Under the pieces are notes generated by a model that saw only the letters and a program-made list of their open reading frames with translations, was not told the origin of the DNA and did not search any database. A stretch of DNA of 64,000 nt from Alphaproteobacteria bacterium (GTDB lineage: Bacteria > Pseudomonadota > Alphaproteobacteria > Thalassobaculales > Thalassobaculaceae): positions 62,001-126,000 of the forward strand of contig JAJEAR010000065.1 in assembly GCA_022822665.1 (NCBI GenBank), written 5' to 3'. Shown in pieces: positions 28,206 through 35,771 of the stretch (position 1 is the stretch's first letter; every line of letters starts with the position of its first letter). The position numbers and the translations under genes are program-made.

Positions 28206-28658
28206 ATGTCACCTGTCATCACCGAACGGGAGCTGGCCGCCGCCTGCCGGGAGACCCTGCGCCTGTGGCCGGGTGCCCTGGCCGCGGTGCTGTTCGGTTC
28301 CCGGGCGCGCGGAACGGCACACCCGGGCAGCGACTGGGACGTCGCATTCGTGCTCAAGGGCAGTGAGCTACGCCACCCGCGCCCGGCACGGTCGGTGTTT
28401 CCGCGATCGGAGCTGCCGGCCGATCTGCCGCAGGTTGACGTCTGGGCCCTGTCGGAGGAGGACCTGTTCCGGAACGCCCGCGCCCTGGGCACCCTGCCCT
28501 ACGTCGTCTGCCGCGACGGCAGGGTGCTCGCGGGCGAGTGGAGCAGGCCGGATCCGGCGCGGATGGAACGGGAGGCCACGGAGAATCCTGAAAACTGGGC
28601 GTACAGGATGAAAGAGGCGTGGCAGCAGACGGACATGGCCATCGGACTAATGGGGTGA
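28206..28658 (+). CDS. Minimal nucleotidyltransferase (MNT), split copy
   Basis: 150 aa, close paralogue of residues 1-150 of the fused protein upstream: AVLFGSRARGTAHPGSDWD is identical in its key motif. It stops with TGA directly followed by an ATG that begins the HEPN gene, where the fused copy reads through. The difference is due to small indels and substitutions around 28640-28665. MNT proteins of this type act as antitoxins by adenylylating a HEPN RNase; the third acidic residue (LPQVDVWAL) is kept. Confidence 0.85.
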   Translation: MSPVITERELAAACRETLRLWPGALAAVLFGSRARGTAHPGSDWDVAFVLKGSELRHPRPARSVFPRSELPADLPQVDVWALSEEDLFRNARALGTLPYVVCRDGRVLAGEWSRPDPARMEREATENPENWAYRMKEAWQQTDMAIGLMG

Positions 28659-29243
28659 ATGGCCGAGGCACGCAAATGGGATCACTGCGCGCAACATTGC
28701 GGAGCCCTGCTTGAGACCACCGCCAATGCCGCGGCACTCCTGGTCAAGGCGACAATGGAGCGCCGCGGCGTGGCGGCGGACCGGAGCCATGACATCGCCC
28801 GGTTGGCCAGCGCGTTCGCTGCACAACGGCCCAACGAGAACGCACTGGCGCAGGAGATGGCGGCCCTGAACGGCGACAGCCGCTCCCACCATACAGCGAG
28901 GTACCGGTTCCGGCCTCCAGAGGTTCCGGATGCTCGTGCCGCTGTCAAACGCCTTGCCGGAACACTCGATCTGTGGGCATCCGAAGTCGAGACGGGAGCA
29001 GACAGCATGACGGCGCAGCAGCCCGCGCTCGCCCGGTTTGCAGCCGATCAGGCGGCTGCGTGGCCAGACCTCGTGGGCGTGTGGGTGCAACCAAAGGCCG
29101 ATGACGGTCATCCGGCGCAGGCTGCGGCGGAAGCAGCGCTCGAGGGCCGGCCGCCACTCGCCGAGGCGATTGCGTCGTTCCGGGACCGCATGCGGCGGGT
29201 GTTGGAGGGCGCGGCTCCCGGAGACGACCTGCCGGGCGCCTGA
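28659..29243 (+). CDS. HEPN-domain protein, split copy
   Basis: 194 aa with its ATG immediately after the MNT stop. It covers the region of residues about 155-349 of the fused paralogue: CGALLETTANAAALLVKATMERR, DRSHDIARLASAF and the SRSHHTARYRFRPPE segment, then a C-terminal tail with the HPAQAAAEAALEGRPPLAEAIASF block. HEPN domains often are RNA-cutting toxins, but the classical RX4-6H motif is not evident, so it may be a non-nuclease HEPN or use another site. It is probably the partner of the MNT gene. Confidence 0.78.
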   Translation: MAEARKWDHCAQHCGALLETTANAAALLVKATMERRGVAADRSHDIARLASAFAAQRPNENALAQEMAALNGDSRSHHTARYRFRPPEVPDARAAVKRLAGTLDLWASEVETGADSMTAQQPALARFAADQAAAWPDLVGVWVQPKADDGHPAQAAAEAALEGRPPLAEAIASFRDRMRRVLEGAAPGDDLPGA

Positions 29244-29371
29244 CCATTCGACTGACCGGCTGTGGCGAACGCCAGCCGGTGTGCTTCCTCGTTGGCACGA
29301 ATGATCGACCAGGTGCAGCTGCGGCCGGTGACGCCCGTTCCGATCGGATCCCGGGCTGATCCCGCTGCCGG

Positions 29372-30157
29372 CTACCCGTAGCTGCGCGACATGCCGGCGG
29401 CCGGGTCGGCGAAGGCGCCGTAGGGCGGATAGGGATAACGCAGGCCGTTCTTCGCCAGGTGCTTCATGCCCTCGACCCCGCGCAGGAACTCGTCAGGCGG
29501 ACAGGCCATCAGCAGTTCGTCGTCGGCGACACCGCCGTAGCGCCGCTCGGCGTAGCAGGGCAACGCCAGGCTGGTCTGGCGGGTCGACAGCGCCCGGCCC
29601 CAGCTGTCGGCGCAGGCGCTCTCGCCGGTGACGGTGAAGTCGTAGCGACGGTACTCGTGGTACTGCAGGCCGTTGATGAACAGGATCATCTGTCCGGGCG
29701 AGGCGTAGAACAGGCAGATGTCGGGGGGATCGAGCCTGGCCGAGCGCAACGGCGACGCGGCGAGCCCGGTGTAGCGCCCGGCGGCCACGCGGGGCATCTG
29801 CGCCTGGTGTGCCGCCGCCGCCTCGCGGTTGCCGAACCAGACCCCGTCCATCTTCTCGCCCGAGGCGAGTTCGTCCGGAACCGGTTCGAGCCCGATGTTG
29901 GCGCCGCAACTCGCGCCCTGGCGCAGGTTGTCCTGCACGATGCCAAGGGTGAACCCGGCGGTCCGCACCTGGGTGACCAGCTGGCAGGTCGTGAAGAAAC
30001 GACCGTCCACGGGTGTCCGCAGGCCCGGAATGCGTCGCATCTCGTCGGCATCCTCGAACAGCTTCATGCCGAACGGGATGGTGCGGATGCGCAGCATCTC
30101 GATCAGGTCGGCCGCGGCATCTCGCAGGCTGGCGGCGTCAGGCAGTGTTGCGGCCAT
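29372..30157 (-). CDS. DUF169-family protein
   Basis: 261 aa. The layout RTIPFGMKLFEDADEMRRI, TCQLVTQVRTAGFTLGIVQD, CGANIGLEP, the FYASPGQMILFINGLQY block and TGESACADSWGRAL are typical of DUF169 (ArCR) proteins. Cys residues in TTCQLV, ASCGANIG and ESACADS are candidate metal or cofactor ligands. No biochemical role is established as far as I know. It is the last gene of the 11-gene F420-linked operon, which makes a role in electron transfer or a sensor for that pathway conceivable. Confidence 0.85.
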   Translation of the reverse strand: MAATLPDAASLRDAAADLIEMLRIRTIPFGMKLFEDADEMRRIPGLRTPVDGRFFTTCQLVTQVRTAGFTLGIVQDNLRQGASCGANIGLEPVPDELASGEKMDGVWFGNREAAAAHQAQMPRVAAGRYTGLAASPLRSARLDPPDICLFYASPGQMILFINGLQYHEYRRYDFTVTGESACADSWGRALSTRQTSLALPCYAERRYGGVADDELLMACPPDEFLRGVEGMKHLAKNGLRYPYPPYGAFADPAAGMSRSYG

Positions 30158-30185
30158 TGCTCTCTCCCGGTCCGGACGCGGTGTT

Positions 30186-31796
30186 CTACGGCCGGGCGGC
30201 CGCGTCCTCGATGATCATCGCCGCCGCCTTCTCGGCGATCATGATGGTGGGTGCGTTGGTATTGCCGGTGGTCACCGTCGGCATGATCGACGCGTCGACG
30301 ACCCGCAGCCCGGCAAGCCCGTGAACCCGCAACCCGGGATCGACCACCGCCATCGGGTCGGTTCCCATCCGGCAGGTGCTGACCGGGTGGTAGATGACGC
30401 CGCCGCTCTCGCGGCAGAAGGTCTCGAGTTCCGCATCGCTCGCCACCTCCGGACCCGGCAGGGTCTCGCCCACCGAGTGGCGCGCGAGCGACGGCTGGGC
30501 AAAGATCTCCCGGACCTGTCGGATGCCCGCGAGCATCACCGCGAGATCGGCCGGGTCCGACAGGTAGCCCGGCCGGATTTCGGGCCGGGCCAGCGGGTCG
30601 GACGAGACCGCCATGATGGTCCCGCGGCTTGAGGGCCGGACCGGGCAGACAACCACCGTCATGCCGCCCTCGCGTTCGAGCTGGCCGAACCGGGACTCCG
30701 AATAGCTTGCCGGCGTGAACAGCAGCTGCAGGTCCGGGCTCGACAGTCCCTCGCGGCTGCGCGAGAACACCATGGCGCTGGTCACGCCGAAGGTCAGCGC
30801 GCCGGTCCCGTGCAGGGCCCACGCGCCGATCTCGCGCACCAGCCGCAGGCCGCGGGAAAGCTCGTTGATCGTGATCGCGCCGGTGACCCGGTGGCTGATC
30901 CGGGCGACGTAATGATCCTGCAGGTTGGCCCCGACACCCGGCAGGTGATGGCGCACCTCGACACCGATGTCGCGCAGGTGTTCGGCGGGGCCGATCCCCG
31001 AGACCTGGAGGAGGTGCGGCGAATTGACCGCGCCGCCGGAGAGGATCACCTCGCGGCCTGCCGTCGCCCGGTGCCGCCGCCCCCGCTGCATCCAGGCAAC
31101 CCCGGTGCACCTCGCCCCCTCGAACTCGAGCCCGGTGGCAACCGCGCCGGTCTCGATGCGCACGCCGGACCGCCGCCGCGCGCGGGCCAGGAAGGTCCGC
31201 GCAGTGGACCTGCGCAGCCTACCGCGCCGCGTCATCTGCGAGTACCCGACCCCCTCGGGCTCCGCACCGTTCAGGTCGGCGCTCTTCGGATGTCCGGCCT
31301 CGGTCGCGGCCCGCACGAAGGCGTGGGTGAGTTCGAGCACGCTGCGGTAGTCCTCGACCGTGACCGGACCGTCGGTCCCGCGCCATTCCGGATCGCCGTC
31401 GCCCCGGTAGGTCTCGGACCTGCGAAAGAAGGGCAGCACCTCGGAAAACGACCAGCCCCTGCACCCCATCTGCGCCCAGCCGTCGTAGTCCGCCGGGTTG
31501 CCGCGGACATACAGCATGCCGTTGATCGAGCTCGACCCGCCGAGCACCCGGCCGCGCGGCCAGTGGAGCCGGCGATTGCCGCTGCTCGGCTCCGGTTCCG
31601 ACGAGTAGTTCCAGTTGAGCCGGGGATGGTGGAGCAGTCCGAGCACCCCGGCCGGGATGTGGATGAGCGGATGCAGGTCGCGCGGGCCGGCCTCGAGCAG
31701 CAGGACGCTTGCCCCCCACTCGCTCAGGCGGTCCGCCAGCACGCAGCCGGCCGAACCGGCACCGATGATGATGTAATCGGCGGCCGCCGCCTCCAT
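30186..31796 (-). CDS. GMC-family FAD oxidoreductase in the F420 operon
   Basis: 536 aa, complete. FAD-binding YIIIGAGSAGCVLADRLS, LLLEAGPRDLHPLIHIPAG, the GMC signature GGSSSINGMLYVRGNPADYDGWA, a second signature near GGAVNSPHLLQVSGIGPA, and the C-terminal YHPVSTCRMG (active His). It is alcohol-oxidising, with choline dehydrogenase-like layout. It lies 3 nt after an LLM gene and 28 nt before DUF169, in a run with F420 synthesis genes. An alcohol from the F420 pathway's substrate could be oxidised here; inference only. Confidence 0.93.
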   Translation of the reverse strand: MEAAAADYIIIGAGSAGCVLADRLSEWGASVLLLEAGPRDLHPLIHIPAGVLGLLHHPRLNWNYSSEPEPSSGNRRLHWPRGRVLGGSSSINGMLYVRGNPADYDGWAQMGCRGWSFSEVLPFFRRSETYRGDGDPEWRGTDGPVTVEDYRSVLELTHAFVRAATEAGHPKSADLNGAEPEGVGYSQMTRRGRLRRSTARTFLARARRRSGVRIETGAVATGLEFEGARCTGVAWMQRGRRHRATAGREVILSGGAVNSPHLLQVSGIGPAEHLRDIGVEVRHHLPGVGANLQDHYVARISHRVTGAITINELSRGLRLVREIGAWALHGTGALTFGVTSAMVFSRSREGLSSPDLQLLFTPASYSESRFGQLEREGGMTVVVCPVRPSSRGTIMAVSSDPLARPEIRPGYLSDPADLAVMLAGIRQVREIFAQPSLARHSVGETLPGPEVASDAELETFCRESGGVIYHPVSTCRMGTDPMAVVDPGLRVHGLAGLRVVDASIMPTVTTGNTNAPTIMIAEKAAAMIIEDAAARP

Positions 31797-31799
31797 CGC

Positions 31800-32759
31800 T
31801 CAGACCCTTGACATGACCTGCTCGGCAAACCGGTCCATCGACGCCAGGGTCTCGTCGAGTCCGTCCGGATTCGCAAGCTGGAACATGAACGTCCGCACGC
31901 CGAGTTCATGCAGCGACCCGATGTCGTCGAGCACCGCACCGGCGCCGCCGGTCATGATGTGGCGCACCCCGTCCTGGGGCGTCACGCGTCCGGTGACCTC
32001 GTGGTTCCAGTTCGACCAGAAGCCGAGATCGATGGTCGCGAAATCGCGTCCGGCCTCGGCCGCGGACTGGCGCAGCGCCGACAGGCCCTCGGCGTAGCGC
32101 GCGGCCGTGTTCAGCGGAAACGCCGGGTTGGCGCCGATCGGAAACCAGCCGTCGCCGTAACGGACCGCCCGGCGCTTTGCCGCGGGACTCTCGCCGCCGA
32201 TCCAGATCGGCGGGTGCGGCTTCTGCACCGGCTTGGGCTCGAACAGCACGTCGGAGAACTCGGCGTAGCGGCCGGAGAACGCGGCCCGCTCGCTGGTCCA
32301 CAGCTCGCGGAAGATCGCCAGGTACTCGTCGGTCACCCGGCCGCGCTCGGCAAACGGTTCGGTGCCGATGGCAACGAACTCCTCCTCCATCCAGCCGGCT
32401 CCGCAGCCGATGGTCACCCGGCCTCCCGACAGCACGTCGATGGTCGCGATCGTCTTCGCGGTATGCACCGGATTGCGATGGGGCACGACCATCACCGATG
32501 ACAGGATGCGAATCCGGCTGGTGACCGCCGCAATCCACGCCATGGTGGTGAGCTGCTCGAGGCACTCGCCGTCAGCCGGGAACGGCGGCTCGCCGGTGTC
32601 CGAATAGGGGTAGTGCGGCGCGATCGTCGCCGGAATGACGATGTGATCCGCCACCGAGACGTAGGCAAGGCCCACTTCTTCCGCCCGGGCCAGCACCGCG
32701 CGGGCGGCGTCTGGCCGGGTGAGCGGGCCCCTGGTCGGAAGTCCGAAACCGAACTGCAC
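31800..32759 (-). CDS. LLM-class F420-dependent oxidoreductase-like protein 1
   Basis: 319 aa. TIM-barrel luciferase-like pattern: FGFGLPTRGPLTRPDA, VSVADHIVIP, IRILSSVMVVPHRNPVHTAK, the GGRVTIGCGAGWMEEEFVAIG segment and HPPIWIGGESPAAKRRA. These are features of the F420-type LLM group. Its closest relative in the window is the next gene at 32868, with which it shares CGAGWMEEEFVA. It reads into the GMC gene with 3 nt spacing and follows the F420 biosynthesis genes, so F420 is the likely coenzyme, not FMN. Confidence 0.87.
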   Translation of the reverse strand: MQFGFGLPTRGPLTRPDAARAVLARAEEVGLAYVSVADHIVIPATIAPHYPYSDTGEPPFPADGECLEQLTTMAWIAAVTSRIRILSSVMVVPHRNPVHTAKTIATIDVLSGGRVTIGCGAGWMEEEFVAIGTEPFAERGRVTDEYLAIFRELWTSERAAFSGRYAEFSDVLFEPKPVQKPHPPIWIGGESPAAKRRAVRYGDGWFPIGANPAFPLNTAARYAEGLSALRQSAAEAGRDFATIDLGFWSNWNHEVTGRVTPQDGVRHIMTGGAGAVLDDIGSLHELGVRTFMFQLANPDGLDETLASMDRFAEQVMSRV

Positions 32760-32867
32760 CGTGATGTCCTCCCCTCAATGTACACACCTGCAGGCGGCGC
32801 ATCGCCACCTGCACCATATGGCCGGACCGCGCCGGGACCAAATCACGCGTCCGCACACGGACGCCGC

Positions 32868-33803
32868 TCAGTTGACCAGCGGGATCACCTCGCGACCGAA
32901 CCAGTCGATCGCCTCCAGCGTTGGCGCCAGCTCCTCACGCTGCATCCTCACCACCAGGGTGTCGAGCCCGGCCGACCTGAACGCCTCGATATCCCCCGCG
33001 ATGTCCTCCGGCCGGCCAGTGAGAGGTCCCGCCCGGGGTCCGCCGACAATGGCGGTGTGAAAGAACCCGGTCTCGAGCTCGCCGGGATCGCGGCCGACGG
33101 CCTCGCACGCTGCGCCCAGATCGCCGAGCCTGCGGGCAAGATCGTCGGGCGTGGCGATCCGGAACCGGGGATTGTTGGCGGCCGGATACCAGCCGTCGCC
33201 GTGGCGAGCCGCCCGGCGCAGCGCCGCCGGGCTCTCGCCGCCGATCCAGATCGGCGGATGCGGTTTCTGCACCGGCTTCGGCTCGAACAACACGTCGGAG
33301 AACCGGGCATAGCGTCCGGAATAGCTGCACCGCCCGCCGGTCCACAGTTCGCGGAAGATCTCCAGGTACTCGTCGGTGACCCGTCCGCGCTCGGCGAACG
33401 GCGCCGCCCCGACGGCGACGAACTCCTCCTCCATCCACCCGGCGCCGCATCCCAGGATGACGCGGCCGCCCGAGAGCACGTCGGCGGTCGCGACGACCTT
33501 GGCGGTGAGAACCGGAGAGCGATAGGGCACGACCATCACCGAGGTCAGGATGCGGATGTGTTCGGTCAGCCCGGCGATGAAGGCGAGCGCGGTCAGCTGT
33601 TCGTGGCACTCGCCGATGGCGGCGCCCGCCCAGGTGCCGTCCTCGCTGTAGGGGTAGGTGCTCGCGATTCCGCCGGGCACCACCAGGTGGTCGTTGGGTG
33701 CGACGATGTCGAACCCCGCCGCCTCCCCCGCGCGCACCATGCTCGTGATGTCGTCGGGCGCCAGCCCCGAGCCACGCAGCATTAACTGGAATCCGAACCT
33801 CAT
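32868..33803 (-). CDS. LLM-class F420-dependent oxidoreductase-like protein 2
   Basis: 311 aa. Same architecture as 31800: GFDIVAPNDHLVVP, ILTSVMVVPYRSPVLTAKVVA, GGRVILGCGAGWMEEEFVAVG and HPPIWIGGESPAALRRA. These proteins look like tandem paralogues with divergence concentrated in the substrate-facing C-terminal part. The gap of 108 nt to 31800 may hold a secondary promoter or processing site. Its start overlaps the previous gene (33800) by 4 nt. Confidence 0.87.
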   Translation of the reverse strand: MRFGFQLMLRGSGLAPDDITSMVRAGEAAGFDIVAPNDHLVVPGGIASTYPYSEDGTWAGAAIGECHEQLTALAFIAGLTEHIRILTSVMVVPYRSPVLTAKVVATADVLSGGRVILGCGAGWMEEEFVAVGAAPFAERGRVTDEYLEIFRELWTGGRCSYSGRYARFSDVLFEPKPVQKPHPPIWIGGESPAALRRAARHGDGWYPAANNPRFRIATPDDLARRLGDLGAACEAVGRDPGELETGFFHTAIVGGPRAGPLTGRPEDIAGDIEAFRSAGLDTLVVRMQREELAPTLEAIDWFGREVIPLVN

Positions 33804-34732
33804 GCCGCCCTCGCAATGCCGGGCACCGCCGGCAACACCTCGGAAATGATGCGCTCGGTCTGGTACTCCATCTCCGCGTCACCGCGACCGACCGGGCGCA
33901 GGATGAACTTCGACACCCCGTTCGCGACGTAGCTGCCGATGCGTTCCAGGATCTCCGCTGCCCCGCCCACCACCAGGCCGCGGCTCGCCTCCTTGCCGGT
34001 CCGTCGCTCGAAGTCCTCGGCCATGGCCCTGACCGCCGGCTCGTCCCAGGTACCGAACCGGACCCCGAACCCGGCGCCGAAGTGATCGTCATCGAGCGAC
34101 CTGCCAAGGCTTCGCGCGGCCTCATGGATCCGCTCGACGATCACCCCGGCCTCCTCCGGCGTGTCGAAGGCGGCCTGCCAGCCGGTGCCGTATCGGGCCG
34201 ACCGTTCGATGGCGGCGTCCGAACTGCCCCCGATCCACAGCGGTAACGGGTCCTGGACCGGCTTGGGATTGACGCTCGCGCGGTCGTAGCTGAAGTGCTC
34301 CCCGGAAAAGCTCACGTCGTCCTCGACCCAGAGCCGGGTCATGATCTCCAGCGCCTCGTTCATCCGCCGGCCCCGCGACCGGGTCAGCGTTCCCGAGGCC
34401 ACCCAGTCGCGCGAGCGGTTGCTGCCGAGGCCGAAGGCGGGCAGCAGCCTGCCGCCGGAGAGATAGTCGATCGTGGCGCACTGCTTGGCCGTGAGCAGCG
34501 GGTCGCGCAGCCCGAGCGAGGCGACGTTCATGCCGAACTTGACAGTGCGGGTCGCACCGGCCAGCCCCGCCATGACGGACATGCACTCCAGGAACGGTTC
34601 CCTGGAGACCAGCCGGTCGGTCTGCCACAGGGAATCGATTCCCGCCTCGTCGCACCGGCGTACCCAGCGCCAGAACCCTTCGGCGGTGGAGAAGGTGTAG
34701 GTGGCCATTCCAAGGCCCACTCCGACAGCCAT
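33800..34732 (-). CDS. LLM-class flavin/F420-dependent oxidoreductase-like protein 3
   Basis: 310 aa, with GGAGG upstream of ATG 34732. The barrel landmarks are WVRRCDEAGIDSLWQTDRLV, KFGMNVASLGLRDPLLTAKQ, GGRLLPAFGLGSNRSRDWVA and DPLPLWIGGSSDAAIER. It is a different subfamily from proteins 1 and 2. F420 use is suggested by operon context only. A 4-nt overlap with the next gene indicates coupled translation. Confidence 0.85.
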   Translation of the reverse strand: MAVGVGLGMATYTFSTAEGFWRWVRRCDEAGIDSLWQTDRLVSREPFLECMSVMAGLAGATRTVKFGMNVASLGLRDPLLTAKQCATIDYLSGGRLLPAFGLGSNRSRDWVASGTLTRSRGRRMNEALEIMTRLWVEDDVSFSGEHFSYDRASVNPKPVQDPLPLWIGGSSDAAIERSARYGTGWQAAFDTPEEAGVIVERIHEAARSLGRSLDDDHFGAGFGVRFGTWDEPAVRAMAEDFERRTGKEASRGLVVGGAAEILERIGSYVANGVSKFILRPVGRGDAEMEYQTERIISEVLPAVPGIARAA

Positions 34733-34753
34733 GACATTCCTCCCGTTTCCGTG

Positions 34754-35758
34754 TCAGCTCCCGCCGGAGACGAGCGGCAGCACCTCGTCAACGAGGCGGT
34801 CGAACTGTCCCGCCTGGTCGCGCGAGGTGAGTCGGATCGCCAGGTGGCGCACGCCGCTGGCGCGGTAGCCGATCAGGCGCTCGGCGCAGGCCTCGGGAGG
34901 ACCGTGCGCCGTCCATTCCCCGGTGCGTTCGGCCGAGAACCTGATCCCGTAGTAGTCGGCGAGGAATTCCCGGGACTCCTCGAGGGCCTCCGCGGCACTG
35001 TCACGCACGCACAGATTGATGACCAGGGCATTGTCGAGGGCTTCCGGGTCCCGGCCGCACCCGCAGGCGGCAGCGAGGATGTGCCCCCACGCCTCGGCGA
35101 AGGTCTGCGGCGAGACCGAGTGGGTCATCCACCCGTCGCACAGCCGGCCGACCGTGGCCAGGGTGCGGGTCGGCATCCTGCCTGACGACACCCCGGTTGC
35201 AAGCCGGGTGATGTTGGTCGCCGCCCAGATCGGGGTCTGCGGCCGGGCGGGAGCCGGCACGATCCGCACGCCGTCGAGGTCGTGGTACCGGCCGCTGAAC
35301 TGCACCGGCTCACCTGACCACAGGGCACGCATGACCTCGATCCGCTCCCACATCAGCGCGCGGCGTTCCGCCGGTTGGATACTGGTATGCCGGCCCTCCC
35401 TCTCCCAGGCCTGTGAACTGCCACCGCCGGCGCAGGCGACCATGACGGTCCGGCCGCCGGCGATCTGGTCGAGACTGGCCCACTGGTAGGCCAGGTCGAG
35501 CACGCCGCGCTGGGTGAAGCTTCCCATGCAGGCGGGACCCAGCCGCACGGTCCGGGTCCGTGCCGCGACCGCCGCCAGCAGGGTAACGGCATCGAGCCGG
35601 GGATTGGTGAGAAACGCATCCCCCGACCACACGGTGTCGAACAGTCCCGACGCCTCGGCCGCAACACCAAGTTCGACCAGGTCGGCAGCAGTGCCGTAGT
35701 CGAGCACCGGGGCCCGGTTTGACAGGATCAGGCCGAAGCCCGGCGTCGACGGGGTCAT
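34754..35758 (-). CDS. LLM-class oxidoreductase-like protein 4
   Basis: 334 aa from ATG 35758 (MTPSTPGFGLILSNRAPVL); the track-like longer frame upstream runs into fbiC. Landmarks are FGLILSNRAPVLDYG, LFDTVWSGDAFLTNPRLDAV, RLGPACMGSFTQRGVLDLAYQ and RPQTPIWAATNITRLATG. An adenosyl- or F420-binding site cannot be proved but the position directly behind FO synthase (13 nt) argues for F420. It is followed by the other three LLM genes. Confidence 0.85.
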   Translation of the reverse strand: MTPSTPGFGLILSNRAPVLDYGTAADLVELGVAAEASGLFDTVWSGDAFLTNPRLDAVTLLAAVAARTRTVRLGPACMGSFTQRGVLDLAYQWASLDQIAGGRTVMVACAGGGSSQAWEREGRHTSIQPAERRALMWERIEVMRALWSGEPVQFSGRYHDLDGVRIVPAPARPQTPIWAATNITRLATGVSSGRMPTRTLATVGRLCDGWMTHSVSPQTFAEAWGHILAAACGCGRDPEALDNALVINLCVRDSAAEALEESREFLADYYGIRFSAERTGEWTAHGPPEACAERLIGYRASGVRHLAIRLTSRDQAGQFDRLVDEVLPLVSGGS

Positions 35759-35771
35759 GTCGCAGCTCCGC

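Larger units (their letters stand above)
28024..29367 (+). repeat. Tandem duplication, unit 2
   Basis: Second copy of the block described at 26590. It carries the same leader (about GACGACGACCAGTTCTCCAA), coding sequence and 3' flank (GGATCCCGGGCTGATCCCGC), with two genes in place of one. Confidence 0.8.
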
